64,000 nt of DNA from Chimaeribacter californicus (GCF_002858675.1 NZ_PJZF01000002.1:1-64000), one strand, 5' to 3'. Counted from the first letter of the stretch, positions 25,716-35,673 are shown. The notes: generated by a model from the sequence alone, not told the origin. Numbers and translations are program-made.

Positions 25716-27687
25716 CAGCGAAAACCCCGGCGGACAGGATGAACGCGCACTGAATGAGGCGCTTAATCGCCTGGCGCGGCAGGCCCAGGCCCAACAGCTG
25801 AAAGAGATGCTGGCTGCTCGGGCCGAAACGGTGAAGGCGCTGGGTAGCCAGATTGATGACTACAGCAGCAAAGCCCTGGCCGCAGTCAGCACCGTTAACA
25901 GCGTATTTGCCCCGGCAATCACACTTGAACAACAATTTTCCGGCACCCAGGCCGCCCTCGGTTTGGGTGCCGATGCCCCGCAGCTTGCCGCCCTGCGCAC
26001 CCAGGCGGGTGAACTGAGCATTTCAATGGGCATCAATGCCCAGGACATTGCCGGGCTTCAGACCAGCCTGGCACAGTCCGGTGCGGATGCCGATACCATT
26101 CTCAACACCACGGCCCCGGCGCTGAACCTGTCAGCGGTAAGTGGGCTGAAGGCGGAAGAGAGCGCCGGCATCCTGACGGATCTGCAATCCGCCTTTGATG
26201 CGCCCGCCGATGCCAGCGCCGACATGGCCGATGCGCTGACCCAGGGCGCGCGTGAGGCCGGGCTGAGTATTCAGGCCTTCAGTGATGCAATGAATACCGT
26301 GGCTCCGCAGGCTAAAGCGGCCGGGGCTGGTTTTGCTGAAACGGCGGCGATGGTAGCCGCGCTGGCGCAACACGATGTGTCGCCGGATCGCGCCGCCGCC
26401 GTATTGGCCCGTTTAAAAACGGCCCGCCCGGCACTCGATGCCCTGGGTGTGCAACAAACCGATGCTGCCGGCCAGCCGCTGCCGATTACCGACGTGCTGA
26501 AAGGCATCAACGAGGCATTTGCCCGCCAGCAGCTCTCCCCCGCCCAGCAATCCGCCTCACTGCGCGCACTGTTCGGCAAACAACAGGCCGCCGACGCCGG
26601 GGTGCTGGTTGCGGCCGCCGGTGAGGGAACGCTGGCCCTTCCCGCTGAAACCGCCGGTGCCGCCGCACGCGGGGCTGCCCTGCAACAAGACAACGGCAAT
26701 GGCGATCTGCAAAAACTTTCTGCTGCCGGCAGCGCAGTGCTAAGCACCGTTTTCAGCCAGCAGGATGATAGCTTGCGCGCCCTCATCCAGACCGCCACTG
26801 ACTGGATGAGTACGCTGAATCAATGGATACAGCAAAACCCACAACTCAGCGGCACACTGATGACGCTGGTCGGTGCGGTCACGCTGATTGGCGGGGCGCT
26901 GGGCACATTGGGCGGCGTGTTCGGCCCGGTGTTCAGCGGCATCAGTATGTTAATGAGCGCAGCCTCGCTGCTTGCGCCGGCATTCACCACGCTGGGCGGC
27001 GTAATTGCCGGCGCATTTGGCGTTGCTTCTGCGCCGTTACTGACGATTGTCGGCATCGCTGCGGCTGTGGTAGCCGCGATCGTCGGCGGCGCGCTGCTGA
27101 TCCGGAAATACTGGGAACCCATCAGCGCCTTTATGGCCGGCGTGGCCGAAGGGTTCAGCATCGCATTCGCGCCGGTCAAAGAGATGTTTGCCCCGCTGGC
27201 CCCCCTGTTTGAGGGCTTTGGTAACACAGTGAAATCCCTTTATAACGGTTTCATGAATTTCCTGACGCCAATAAAACTCACCAGCGAAGGCCTTGGCCAG
27301 GTTAGCTCCGCCGGGAAAAATTTTGCCGAGTTTTTGCTGGCCCCGTTGAAAACCGCGTTGCAGTTGATGAATTCATTGGGCGATGGCGTGAACTGGGTAC
27401 TGGAGAAACTCGGCCTGGCGAAAAAAGGCAGCGAGAACCTCAGCATTCCATCAGGCGACACGGCAACACCGGGCAGTTTGTCCGCGGTGCCGCCGCTCAC
27501 CCATGCCGCGCCGCTGATGAGTAGCAGCGGCATGGTGTCGACCGACAACCGCACGTTTACCCAGCATATCCAGCTCAACCTGCCGGAAGGACAACCTGTC
27601 GATCCGCTAGCGCTCCAGCGTCAGTTGTCAGAGGCGTTTAACCAGCAGAGCCAGGAGCAGTTTATCGCCGGGATTAATCATTTCTAA
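25708..27687 (+). CDS. T: Tape measure protein gpT
   Basis: 659 residues, starting inside the end of E' (8-bp overlap). Helical N-terminal half with heptad-like Ala/Leu/Gln repeats, phage tail tape-measure core (LNLSAVSGLKAEESAGILTDL...FSDAMNTVAPQA), a hydrophobic stretch (about 395-460) typical of these proteins, and a soluble C-terminus. Tape length sets tail length: P2 gpT is 815 residues, so this tail should be about one fifth shorter. Start at MSNSENPGG chosen for the overlap; the frame is open 18 codons upstream. Confidence 0.93.
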   Translation: MSNSENPGGQDERALNEALNRLARQAQAQQLKEMLAARAETVKALGSQIDDYSSKALAAVSTVNSVFAPAITLEQQFSGTQAALGLGADAPQLAALRTQAGELSISMGINAQDIAGLQTSLAQSGADADTILNTTAPALNLSAVSGLKAEESAGILTDLQSAFDAPADASADMADALTQGAREAGLSIQAFSDAMNTVAPQAKAAGAGFAETAAMVAALAQHDVSPDRAAAVLARLKTARPALDALGVQQTDAAGQPLPITDVLKGINEAFARQQLSPAQQSASLRALFGKQQAADAGVLVAAAGEGTLALPAETAGAAARGAALQQDNGNGDLQKLSAAGSAVLSTVFSQQDDSLRALIQTATDWMSTLNQWIQQNPQLSGTLMTLVGAVTLIGGALGTLGGVFGPVFSGISMLMSAASLLAPAFTTLGGVIAGAFGVASAPLLTIVGIAAAVVAAIVGGALLIRKYWEPISAFMAGVAEGFSIAFAPVKEMFAPLAPLFEGFGNTVKSLYNGFMNFLTPIKLTSEGLGQVSSAGKNFAEFLLAPLKTALQLMNSLGDGVNWVLEKLGLAKKGSENLSIPSGDTATPGSLSAVPPLTHAAPLMSSSGMVSTDNRTFTQHIQLNLPEGQPVDPLALQRQLSEAFNQQSQEQFIAGINHF

Positions 27688-27698
27688 CAGGAGTTCGT

Positions 27699-28163
27699 AT
27701 GTTGATGACCCTGGGCATGATGGTCTTTAAACTCCAGACACTGCCGTTTGAGACAATGGCCCACAAAGCCACATTCCGCTGGCCGGCCAACTCTCGTGTG
27801 GGCGCCCGCCCGGCCGCGCAGTTCCTGGGGCCGGATGCTGAAACCATCACCCTCACCGGCACCTTGATGCCGGAGGTGACCGGCGGCCAGCCCTCATTAA
27901 TTGCGTTACAAGCAATAGCCCAGTCCGGCTGCGCCTGGCCGCTGATTGCCGGCAATGGATTGATTTACGGGATGTATGTGGTTAAAGAGATTTCCGATAC
28001 GCATAGCGAACTGACGGCCAGGGGAGAGCCTCAGAAAATCGTTTTCACCCTCACTCTGCAACGTGTTGATGAAAACCTGGTGGCGATGTTCGGCGATCTG
28101 GCGGCCCAGGCCAAAGCCCTGCCGGGCAAAGCGGCCGGTGCCCTGAGCAACCTGGGAGGATAA
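27699..28163 (+). CDS. U: Tail terminator/tip protein gpU
   Basis: 154 residues, P2 gpU family. Shares with P2 the N-terminal MFVFMRQTLPHQTM-like start (here MMVFKLQTLPFETM), RWPANSRVG, LTGTLMPEVTGG and GLIYGMYVVKEIS. AGGAG precedes the start. Followed by D after 1 bp. Confidence 0.94.
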   Translation: MLMTLGMMVFKLQTLPFETMAHKATFRWPANSRVGARPAAQFLGPDAETITLTGTLMPEVTGGQPSLIALQAIAQSGCAWPLIAGNGLIYGMYVVKEISDTHSELTARGEPQKIVFTLTLQRVDENLVAMFGDLAAQAKALPGKAAGALSNLGG

Positions 28164-28164
28164 G

Positions 28165-29235
28165 ATGGCCCCACTGACCACGACACTGGGCACGCCGCTC
28201 GGCCCGGACTTTACCCTGACGCTGGACGGCAAAAACATCAGCGGGCAGGTGCGGCCGCGGCTGATCAGCCTGTCAGCGACGCTGAACCGCGGCACTATAG
28301 CCGACTCCCTCACCCTCGATCTGGATGATTCGGATGGTAAACTGGCGTTGCCCACGCGCGGCAAACTCCTGCTGGCGTCGATTGGCTGGCAGGGTCAACC
28401 GCTGACGTTGTTAGGTTCATTTATCGTCAATACCCTCCAGCACAGCGGTGCGCCGGATAAACTGACCATTACCGCCAGCAGCGCAGATTTCAGCGGCAGC
28501 CTGAGTGAAAAGCATAAAGAGAGTTACTTTGACGGGAATACTGACCGGACGACGCTGGGTTCTATCATTAGGATTATCGCAGCGCGCAACGGCCTGCAGG
28601 CAAGTATTGCCCCGGAGTTTGCCCAGCTTACCGTTATCAGCGCGCATCAAACGGATGAGGCAGATATGGACTTTCTCACCAAGCTGGCAACGCAATATGG
28701 TGCCATTGCCGATATCAAATACGGGACATTGATGTTGCTAAAGCCGGGTACCGGCCGATCCGCCTCCCGAGCGCCCCTTCCGGCCGTGGTGATCTCACGG
28801 AGCCAGGGGGATTCGCACAAATTTACCCTGGCCGATCGCACTATCTATACGGCAGTAGAAGCAAGCTGGCAGGATATTAACGGCGCGCAACAAAAAACCT
28901 TGCCGACGCTATCGGTTCCCACCGCACAGAATGCGGGGCAGGCCTATATCCGGGAAGGCGGCAAACAGAAAATTGACAAGCTCCCGCGGATCTACCCGGA
29001 CGAAGCCAGCGCCCGGCTGGCCGCACAAGCCAGGGTGGAGAGCCTGCAACGTCTTTCCGCGACCATGAGCATTAAGCTGGCCTCCGGGCGGGAGGATCTG
29101 GTACCGGAAACAACCGTTACCCTGGCGGGCTTTAAATCTCAATTTAACGAGGTGCGCTGGATTATTACGAAAGTGGAACACACTCTCGGTGCTGAGGGGT
29201 TTACCACCACCCTCGCCCTGGAGACTGCGCCATGA
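28165..29235 (+). CDS. D: Baseplate hub protein gpD
   Basis: 356 residues, P2 gpD/T4 gp27-like hub that carries the spike. Recognised by its place after U and blocks such as SLTLDLDDSDGKLALPTRG and FLTKLATQYGAIADIKYG. Last tail gene; the ogr promoter follows. Confidence 0.92.
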   Translation: MAPLTTTLGTPLGPDFTLTLDGKNISGQVRPRLISLSATLNRGTIADSLTLDLDDSDGKLALPTRGKLLLASIGWQGQPLTLLGSFIVNTLQHSGAPDKLTITASSADFSGSLSEKHKESYFDGNTDRTTLGSIIRIIAARNGLQASIAPEFAQLTVISAHQTDEADMDFLTKLATQYGAIADIKYGTLMLLKPGTGRSASRAPLPAVVISRSQGDSHKFTLADRTIYTAVEASWQDINGAQQKTLPTLSVPTAQNAGQAYIREGGKQKIDKLPRIYPDEASARLAAQARVESLQRLSATMSIKLASGREDLVPETTVTLAGFKSQFNEVRWIITKVEHTLGAEGFTTTLALETAP

Positions 29236-29259
29236 TGCGTTAAAGCACGATGCCATAAA

Positions 29260-29306
29260 CTTGCATTTGCAAGCATTGACTTACATTAGCAACTCGATGA
29301 TATACT
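29260..29306 (+). promoter_or_regulatory. ogr promoter with CI-like operator
   Basis: TTGACT (29276-29281) with GATATA (29299-29304, 17 bp) or TATACT (29301-29306, 19 bp). Just upstream is the palindrome CTTGCA-TT-TGCAAG (29260-29273). It contains, on the reverse strand, the octamer CTTGCAAA that occurs twice in the cI/cox control region. In phage 186 CI represses both pR and the promoter of the ogr homologue B. Confidence 0.6.
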
Positions 29307-29340
29307 CCTGACACCCACCGAGATGCAGAGAAAGTAAGAG

Positions 29341-29571
29341 ATGATGAAATGTCCGTTGTGCAAACACACGGCGCACGCGCGTTCGAGCCGATACTTAAGC
29401 GATGCGACCAAGGAGCGTTACCACCAGTGCACCAACATTAACTGCGGCCACACGTTCAAATCCCTGGAGACCATCACTGACGCGATCATGACGCCGGGGC
29501 GCGTCAACCCGGTGCCCTTTCATCCCAAAGGTAAAGCCGCCCCGGCCGCCGACCCTAAACCGCGCCCCTGA
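29341..29571 (+). CDS. ogr: Late transcription activator Ogr
   Basis: 76 residues. Zinc-finger activator of late promoters that contacts the alpha subunit of RNA polymerase. CPLCKHTAHARSSRYLSDAT matches P2 Ogr (CPLCQHAAHARTSRYITDTT); zinc ligands are Cys4, Cys7, Cys30 and Cys35 (shift by one if the second ATG is used). The finger is intact, so the late dyad at 16078-16099 should be usable. Confidence 0.95.
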   Translation: MMKCPLCKHTAHARSSRYLSDATKERYHQCTNINCGHTFKSLETITDAIMTPGRVNPVPFHPKGKAAPAADPKPRP

Positions 29572-29631
29572 TGCGCGTTACCCACACCGCTGCCGCACCA
29601 GGCTCCAGCCACTGATATGCTCTCCTACCCC

Positions 29632-29656
29632 AAGCCTGCCCCGCGCAGGCTTTTTT
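29632..29656 (+). terminator. ogr terminator
   Basis: AAGCCTGC/GCAGGCTT stem with T6, 60 bp after the ogr stop. Confidence 0.88.
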
Positions 29657-29696
29657 ATTCCCCGCCCTTTTCCGTAGCCATTCCGTAGACACACCC

Positions 29697-29735
29697 ATAA
29701 AAAAAGGGGCTAGCCTATGGCTAACCCCTTCATAT
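29697..29735 (-). terminator. rplS operon terminator
   Basis: On the minus strand a 12-bp stem (AAGGGGTTAGCC/GGCTAGCCCCTT, one mismatch) ends in eight T residues, about 35 bp after the rplS stop. If the att repeat is the crossover, this terminator lies on the phage side. Confidence 0.88.
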
Positions 29736-29768
29736 CTATTAACTTTTGGATGCAGCGTTAGCTGTATC

Positions 29769-30131
<363 letters not shown>

Positions 30132-30179
30132 CTAGGTAAACTGATATATCGGGAAAATCAGCCGAAGCTAACGTTTCCC

Positions 30180-30935
30180 TTAATAGTCTGGTTGACTGGC
30201 CCGGTGTTCCTTTTGGAACTCGGCCAGCAACACCTGTTGCTCGTCAGTCAGAGCTAGGCTTTCCAGAAGTTCAGGTCTTCTAAGCCAGGTACGGCCCAGC
30301 GACTGCTTTAAACGCCAACGGCGTATCTGAGCATGGTTGCCCGACAGTAAAACCGGCGGTACTTCCATGCCTTCCAACACTTCAGGGCGGGTATAGTGAG
30401 GGCAATCCAGCAAGCCATCGGCAAAAGAATCTTCTTCTGCAGAACCCTGATGACCCAGTACGCCCGGAATAAACCGGGAGACAGAGTCAATCAGCGTCAT
30501 GGCCGGCAGTTCGCCCCCGCTGAGAACGTAATCACCAATTGACCATTCTTCGTCAATCTCGGTTTGGATGATTCGTTCATCAATCCCTTCGTAGCGGCCA
30601 CACACCAGAATCATCTTCGGGTTTGTTGCCAGCTCGCGCACGCCCTCTTGATCGAGTTTGCGCCCCTGTGGCGAAAGGTAGATAACCTTGACGCCCTCGC
30701 CTGCCGCTGCTTTTGCTGTCTGAATCGCTTCCCGTAAGGGTTGCACCATCATCAGCATACCGGGGCCGCCGCCGTAAGGGCGATCGTCCACCGTGCGATG
30801 CCGGTCGTAAGCGAAGTCACGCGGACTCCAGCACTCTACGCTCAGCAGGCCATTTTTTACTGCCCGGCCAGTTACCCCGTAATCGGTGATAGCGCGGAAC
30901 ATTTCAGGAAACAGGCTGATTATACCGATAAACAT
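30180..30935 (-). CDS. trmD: tRNA (guanine-N1)-methyltransferase TrmD
   Basis: 251 residues. Methylates G37 next to the anticodon in tRNAs reading CNN/UGG codons, preventing +1 frameshifts. SPOUT-class trefoil-knot fold with [20 protein letters not shown] and [11 protein letters not shown] as SAM/tRNA-binding blocks. Start placed at [13 protein letters not shown] in agreement with E. coli; nine upstream codons in frame are not conserved. Confidence 0.98.
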   Translation of the reverse strand: MFIGIISLFPEMFRAITDYGVTGRAVKNGLLSVECWSPRDFAYDRHRTVDDRPYGGGPGMLMMVQPLREAIQTAKAAAGEGVKVIYLSPQGRKLDQEGVRELATNPKMILVCGRYEGIDERIIQTEIDEEWSIGDYVLSGGELPAMTLIDSVSRFIPGVLGHQGSAEEDSFADGLLDCPHYTRPEVLEGMEVPPVLLSGNHAQIRRWRLKQSLGRTWLRRPELLESLALTDEQQVLLAEFQKEHRASQPDY

Positions 30936-30987
30936 TTGCCCATCCCCATGCTGCCGTTCCACTCATCTTTTCCGGTCAAATCGGAGG

Positions 30988-31536
30988 TCAAAAACCAGGA
31001 TCCCAATCTACTTCAATCACTTGAGCAGTGAGATCGACTTTCTTGATAACCTGCCCATGAAGAAACGGAACCAGCCGCTCCTTCATGCCGAATGCATCTT
31101 TCAGGTTTGCCCGCACGACCATAACGTCGTTTGAACCGGTTTCCATCATATCGATGACTTTCCCCAGCTCGTACCCGGTTGTGGTGATCACCTGGCAGCC
31201 CATCAGGTCTTTCCAGTAGTAATCATCCTCTTCCAGAGGCGGCAGTTGCCCGGAATCCACGACGATTTCGCAATTCGTCAGCAGGTTCGCGGCATCCCGA
31301 TCGTCAATGCCTTTGACTTTGATGATCAGATCCTGACTGTGGCGCTTCCAGTCTTCCAACTCAACAAGCTGCCACTTACCCGCCTGCTGGATAAACCAGG
31401 GCTGGTAATCAAAAATGCTTTCGGCGTTTTCGGTGGATGAAAACACTCTGAGCCAACCACGAATGCCGTAAGTAGACCCCATTTTACCGAGTACAATCGG
31501 CTGCGTAGGTGCTACCGGTTTGAGTTGCTTGCTCAT
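30988..31536 (-). CDS. rimM: 16S rRNA processing / ribosome maturation factor RimM
   Basis: 182 residues. Assists assembly of the 30S head by binding S19. N-terminal RimM beta-barrel ([20 protein letters not shown]) and C-terminal PRC-barrel ([12 protein letters not shown] ... IEVDWDPGF). Start MSKQL matches E. coli. Lies between rpsP and trmD in the conserved operon. Confidence 0.98.
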   Translation of the reverse strand: MSKQLKPVAPTQPIVLGKMGSTYGIRGWLRVFSSTENAESIFDYQPWFIQQAGKWQLVELEDWKRHSQDLIIKVKGIDDRDAANLLTNCEIVVDSGQLPPLEEDDYYWKDLMGCQVITTTGYELGKVIDMMETGSNDVMVVRANLKDAFGMKERLVPFLHGQVIKKVDLTAQVIEVDWDPGF

Positions 31537-31554
31537 CGTTGCCACCGCGACAGA

Positions 31555-31803
31555 TTAAGCTGCTTTCTTAGCGTCTTTGATCAGCGCGTGAACGCGATCA
31601 GAAACGGTAGCACCCAGACCAACCCAGTGCTCAATGCGGTCCAGGTCCAGACGCAGACCTTCAGCCTGACCAGAAGCGATTGGGTTGAAGAAGCCTACGC
31701 GCTCGATGAAACGACCGTCACGCGCATTGCGGCTGTCGGTCACTACTACTTGATAGAACGGACGCTTTTTCGCGCCGCCACGTGCCAAACGAATTGTTAC
31801 CAT
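31555..31803 (-). CDS. rpsP: 30S ribosomal protein S16
   Basis: 82 residues, as in E. coli ([21 protein letters not shown]). First gene of the rpsP-rimM-trmD-rplS operon, with AGAGGAT as ribosome binding site. A strong GC hairpin lies in its leader. Confidence 0.99.
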   Translation of the reverse strand: MVTIRLARGGAKKRPFYQVVVTDSRNARDGRFIERVGFFNPIASGQAEGLRLDLDRIEHWVGLGATVSDRVHALIKDAKKAA

Positions 31804-31829
31804 AACATCCTCTTTAGTTAATAAAACAG

Positions 31830-31858
31830 CCGGGCCCCATTGAGGGAACGGGGCCCGG
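31830..31858 (-). promoter_or_regulatory. Leader hairpin of the rpsP operon
   Basis: Perfect 9-bp stem CCGGGCCCC/GGGGCCCGG in the rpsP 5' UTR. On the minus strand it is followed by CTGTTTTATT, so it looks like an attenuator or partial terminator 25 bp before rpsP. A -10-like TATATT lies just upstream (31865-31870). Confidence 0.6.
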
Positions 31859-31958
31859 GTGCAATATAAAAAGCCCGAAAATTTTACTCATTTTGGCGCA
31901 AAAAGCAATCTAAAGCGTACAAAGTTGCTGCGCGCCGCTGTAAATAAATAATCCGGGG

Positions 31959-33320
31959 TTAACGACCAGGAAAACCGGGCGGCATCATGCCTTTCATACC
32001 ACGCATCATTTTGGCCATGCCGCCCTTCTTCATTTTCTTCATCATGCGCTGCATTTCATCGAACTGCTTCAGCAGCCGGTTGACGTCCTGCACCTGCATA
32101 CCCGCGCCCAGCGCGATGCGGCGTTTGCGTGACCCTTTGATAATTTCCGGCTTGGCGCGCTCTTTCAGCGTCATGGAGTTAATGATCGCTTCCATCCGCA
32201 CCAGGACTTTGTCATCCATCTGCGATTTGACGTTGTCCGGCAGTTGCCCTGCGCCCGGCAACTTGCTCAGCATACTGGCCATGCCGCCCATGTTGCGCAT
32301 CTGTTTCAGCTGCTCCAGGAAGTCGGTCAAATCGAAACCGTCACCCTTTTTCAGCTTGGAGGCCAGTTTCTCCGCCTGTTCGCGGTCAACTTTGCTCTCG
32401 ATATCTTCAATCAGCGACAGGACGTCGCCCATGCCGAGAATACGGGAAGCCACGCGATCGGGGTGGAACGGCTCCAGAGCTTCGGTTTTCTCACCTACGC
32501 CAAGGAACTTGATCGGTTTGCCGGTGATATGGCGGATAGAGAGCGCGGCACCGCCACGGGCATCACCATCCACTTTGGTCAGCACCACGCCGGTCAGCGG
32601 CAGCGCTTCGTTGAAGGCTTTAGCCGTATTAGCGGCATCCTGGCCGGTCATCGCATCCACGACAAACAGGGTTTCTACCGGGTTAATCGCGGCATGAACC
32701 TGTTTGATCTCGTCCATCATCGCTTCGTCTACGTGCAGGCGGCCTGCGGTATCCACGAGAAGAACGTCATAAAACTTGAGTTTGGCCTGTTGCAGCGCAC
32801 GGGTAACGATATCAACCGGCTTCTCCTGGGCATCCGACGGGAAGAAATCCACGCCAACCTGCTCAGCCAGGGTTTCCAGCTGTTTAATCGCCGCCGGGCG
32901 ATAAACGTCCGCGGAGACGACCAGCACTTTTTTCTTACGCTTTTCGCGTAGGAATTTGCCCAGCTTACCCACACTGGTGGTTTTACCCGCACCCTGCAGG
33001 CCGGCCATCAGCACCACGGCCGGTGGCTGGGCGGCCAGATTGAGTTCAGAGTTGGCCTCGCCCATCGCATTCATCAACTCGTTTTTAACGATTTTGACGA
33101 ACTCCTGACCCGGCGTCAGGCTCTTGTTAACTTCAACCCCAACCGCGCTCTCTTTGACGCGGTTAATGAAGTCACGCACCACCGGCAGCGCGACGTCCGC
33201 TTCCAGCAGCGCCATGCGGACTTCACGCAGTGTCTCTTTGATATTCTCTTCGGTCAGCCGCCCACGGCCGCTGATATTGCGCAGTGTGCGCGACAATCGA
33301 TCAGTTAAATTATCAAACAT
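31959..33320 (-). CDS. ffh: Signal recognition particle protein Ffh
   Basis: 453 residues. SRP54 GTPase that binds 4.5S RNA and hydrophobic signal sequences for co-translational membrane targeting. N domain, G domain with P-loop GLQGAGKTT, DTAGR and TKVDGDARGG, and a methionine-rich M domain (about 300-453) ending MMRGMKGMMPPGFPGR. Divergent from ypjD. Transcribed separately upstream of rpsP. Confidence 0.98.
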   Translation of the reverse strand: MFDNLTDRLSRTLRNISGRGRLTEENIKETLREVRMALLEADVALPVVRDFINRVKESAVGVEVNKSLTPGQEFVKIVKNELMNAMGEANSELNLAAQPPAVVLMAGLQGAGKTTSVGKLGKFLREKRKKKVLVVSADVYRPAAIKQLETLAEQVGVDFFPSDAQEKPVDIVTRALQQAKLKFYDVLLVDTAGRLHVDEAMMDEIKQVHAAINPVETLFVVDAMTGQDAANTAKAFNEALPLTGVVLTKVDGDARGGAALSIRHITGKPIKFLGVGEKTEALEPFHPDRVASRILGMGDVLSLIEDIESKVDREQAEKLASKLKKGDGFDLTDFLEQLKQMRNMGGMASMLSKLPGAGQLPDNVKSQMDDKVLVRMEAIINSMTLKERAKPEIIKGSRKRRIALGAGMQVQDVNRLLKQFDEMQRMMKKMKKGGMAKMMRGMKGMMPPGFPGR

Positions 33321-33485
33321 CGTCTCTTGCTCAACGTAATGACAGGCCGCCTTGGCGACACAATGGCGGGATTATAACACGAAGTCTGTGCGATCTCTGC
33401 CCCGCCGTAGGGGAACGGTTGGAGCGTGACGCCGCTGACGTTATACTGACCCTCTGACTTATTTTCTGATATCCGACGACACCTT

Positions 33486-34277
33486 ATGCCGATTCCTGCC
33501 TTCGTGGCCATGATTGCCTACTTGCTCAGCCTTGCGCTGATTCTTCCCAGCCTGGTGCGGCAACAGAGCGGGTTCCGCCGCCTGGCGCTGTTCTGCGCGG
33601 CCGTGGCACTGGTTAGCCACGCTATTGCTCTGGAGCAGCGTATTTTTGGGGTCAATACCGGCCAGAACCTGAGCCTGGTTAATATCGGCTCCATGGTCAG
33701 CCTGATCATCTGTACCGTTATGACGGTGGTCGCCTCCCGTAAACGGGGCTGGTTTTTGTTACCAATTGTGTACAGCTTCGCCTTAATCAATCTGATTTTT
33801 GTCGGGCTGTTACCGGGTGAGTTTATTACCCATCTGGAGTCCAGCCCCGGGCTGCTGGTGCATATCGGTCTGGCGCTGTTCTCCTACTCTACCCTGATCA
33901 TTGCTGCGCTTTATGCCTTCCAGCTCGCCTGGCTGGATCATCTGCTGAAGAATAAGCGCCTCTCTTTTGCGTCTGATATGCCGCCACTGATGAGCATCGA
34001 GCGTAAGTTGTTTCATATCACACAGGTTGGTGTGGTGCTGCTGACCCTGACGCTGTGCACCGGCCTGTTCTATATGGATAACCTGTTCAGCAAAGAGAAT
34101 GTCCATAAGGCGGTACTGTCGATCATGGCATGGTTTGTCTATGTTGTTCTGTTGTGGGGGCATTACCATGAAGGCTGGCGCGGCCGTCGCGTAGTCTGGT
34201 TCAGCATGGCCGGTGCCGTTTTGCTTACCCTGGCCTACTTCGGCAGCCGGCTGATTCAGCAGATCATGATAGGCTGA
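33486..34277 (+). CDS. ypjD: Inner-membrane protein YpjD, cytochrome c assembly (CcsA-like) family
   Basis: 263 residues with about eight predicted transmembrane segments and the family Trp/His context (LLVHIGLALFSYSTL; LWGHYHEGWRGRRVVW). Related to CcmC/CcsA haem-handling proteins, but the role in enterobacteria is not established. The histidines seen (in HIGLALF, HITQVG, HYHEGW) could coordinate haem. Same neighbours (ffh, corB) as in E. coli. Confidence 0.93.
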   Translation: MPIPAFVAMIAYLLSLALILPSLVRQQSGFRRLALFCAAVALVSHAIALEQRIFGVNTGQNLSLVNIGSMVSLIICTVMTVVASRKRGWFLLPIVYSFALINLIFVGLLPGEFITHLESSPGLLVHIGLALFSYSTLIIAALYAFQLAWLDHLLKNKRLSFASDMPPLMSIERKLFHITQVGVVLLTLTLCTGLFYMDNLFSKENVHKAVLSIMAWFVYVVLLWGHYHEGWRGRRVVWFSMAGAVLLTLAYFGSRLIQQIMIG

Positions 34278-34343
34278 TATATCGTCCTCTGAATTTTTTA
34301 TACTCCCCGCCGGGGAGTTCACACTGTTATAAGGAAGACCGCG

Positions 34344-35633
34344 TTGGAGCACGTCTCTACAGGCACCCTGATTATCACATTGATCATTATGATCGTTGTT
34401 TCTGCTTATTTTTCTGCCTCTGAAACCGGCATGATGACGCTCAACCGCTACCGGTTACGCCATCAGGCAAAACAGGGGAACCGCGCTGCGCGCCGGGTGG
34501 AAAAACTGCTTCAGCAGCCTGACCGGCTGATAAGCCTGGTGCTGATCGGTAATAACCTGGTCAATATCCTGGCCTCGGCACTGGCGACCATTGTCGGTAT
34601 GCGGCTGTATGGCGATGCCGGGGTCGCCATTGCTACCGGTATCCTGACTTTTGGCGTATTACTGTTTGCTGAAGTGTTGCCAAAAACCTTTGCTGCCCTG
34701 TACCCGGAGCGCATTGCCTTCCCGAGCAGCCTGCTGTTGATGCCGCTGCAAAAAATCATGCTGCCGCTGGTCTGGATCCTCAACACGCTTTCACGCCTGC
34801 TGATGCGCCTGTTCGGTATCAAAACCAATGTTCACCTGAGCGATGCCGTCAGCAAAGAGGAGTTGCGCACTATTGTGAACGAGTCCCGCTCCCAGATTTC
34901 ACGCCGGAATCAGGACATGCTGCTGTCTGTGCTGGATCTGGAGAGTGTGTCGGTGAATGACATCATGGTGCCGCGCAATGAGATTGTCGGTATTGATATC
35001 AATGATGACTGGAAGTCGATCATGCGCCAGCTGACGCACTCACCGCATGGCCGGATTGTGCTTTACCGTGCCTCGCTTGACGACGTCATCGGGATGTTGC
35101 GCGTGCGTGAGGCTTACCGCCTGATGACCGAGAAAAAAGAGTTCAATAAAGAGAACCTGTTGCGCGCTGCCGACGAGATCTACTTTATTCCTGAGGGTAC
35201 GCCGTTGAACATCCAGTTGGTGAAGTTCCAGCGTAATAAAGAAAAAGTCGGCATTGTGGTAGATGAGTATGGCGATATTCAGGGCCTGGTGACGGTGGAA
35301 GATATTCTGGAAGAGATCGTGGGCGATTTCACCACCTCGATGTCCCCTACTCTGGCTGAAGAGGTCACGCCGCAAAGTGACGGTTCAGTCCTGATTGAAG
35401 GCAGTGCCAACGTGCGTGAACTGAATAAGGCGTTTAACTGGCGCTTGCCGGCAGACGATGCCCGAACCATCAACGGCATGTTGCTGGAAGTGCTGGAAGA
35501 GATCCCCCCGGTTAATACCCAGATCCGGATAGAAAACTATGATATCCAGATCCTCGACGTGCAGGACAACATGATCAAGCAGGTGCGCGTTACGCCGATA
35601 CAACCTATCCGTACCAGCGTGGAACAGCACTGA
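34344..35633 (+). CDS. corB: CorB/YfjD magnesium-transport accessory (CNNM-type) membrane protein
   Basis: 429 residues. DUF21 membrane domain (four hydrophobic segments, about 1-140, with SASETGMMTLNR), a CBS-domain pair (about 205-330) and a C-terminal CorC_HlyC domain (about 345-425). Homologues bind Mg-ATP and move or sense Mg2+. TTG start chosen because MEHVST aligns with the E. coli N-terminus and AAGGAAG precedes it. E. coli has grpE beside it; here luxS follows. Confidence 0.93.
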   Translation: MEHVSTGTLIITLIIMIVVSAYFSASETGMMTLNRYRLRHQAKQGNRAARRVEKLLQQPDRLISLVLIGNNLVNILASALATIVGMRLYGDAGVAIATGILTFGVLLFAEVLPKTFAALYPERIAFPSSLLLMPLQKIMLPLVWILNTLSRLLMRLFGIKTNVHLSDAVSKEELRTIVNESRSQISRRNQDMLLSVLDLESVSVNDIMVPRNEIVGIDINDDWKSIMRQLTHSPHGRIVLYRASLDDVIGMLRVREAYRLMTEKKEFNKENLLRAADEIYFIPEGTPLNIQLVKFQRNKEKVGIVVDEYGDIQGLVTVEDILEEIVGDFTTSMSPTLAEEVTPQSDGSVLIEGSANVRELNKAFNWRLPADDARTINGMLLEVLEEIPPVNTQIRIENYDIQILDVQDNMIKQVRVTPIQPIRTSVEQH

Positions 35634-35673
35634 TACGTCACGTTTCTGTGCACACCTCAAAAAATCAGCCCAT

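Noticed and set aside
34298-34325. Hairpin ACTCCCC/GGGGAGT between ypjD and corB as terminator
   Set aside because: No T tract on either strand in the right place; the genes are probably cotranscribed or the structure is incidental.
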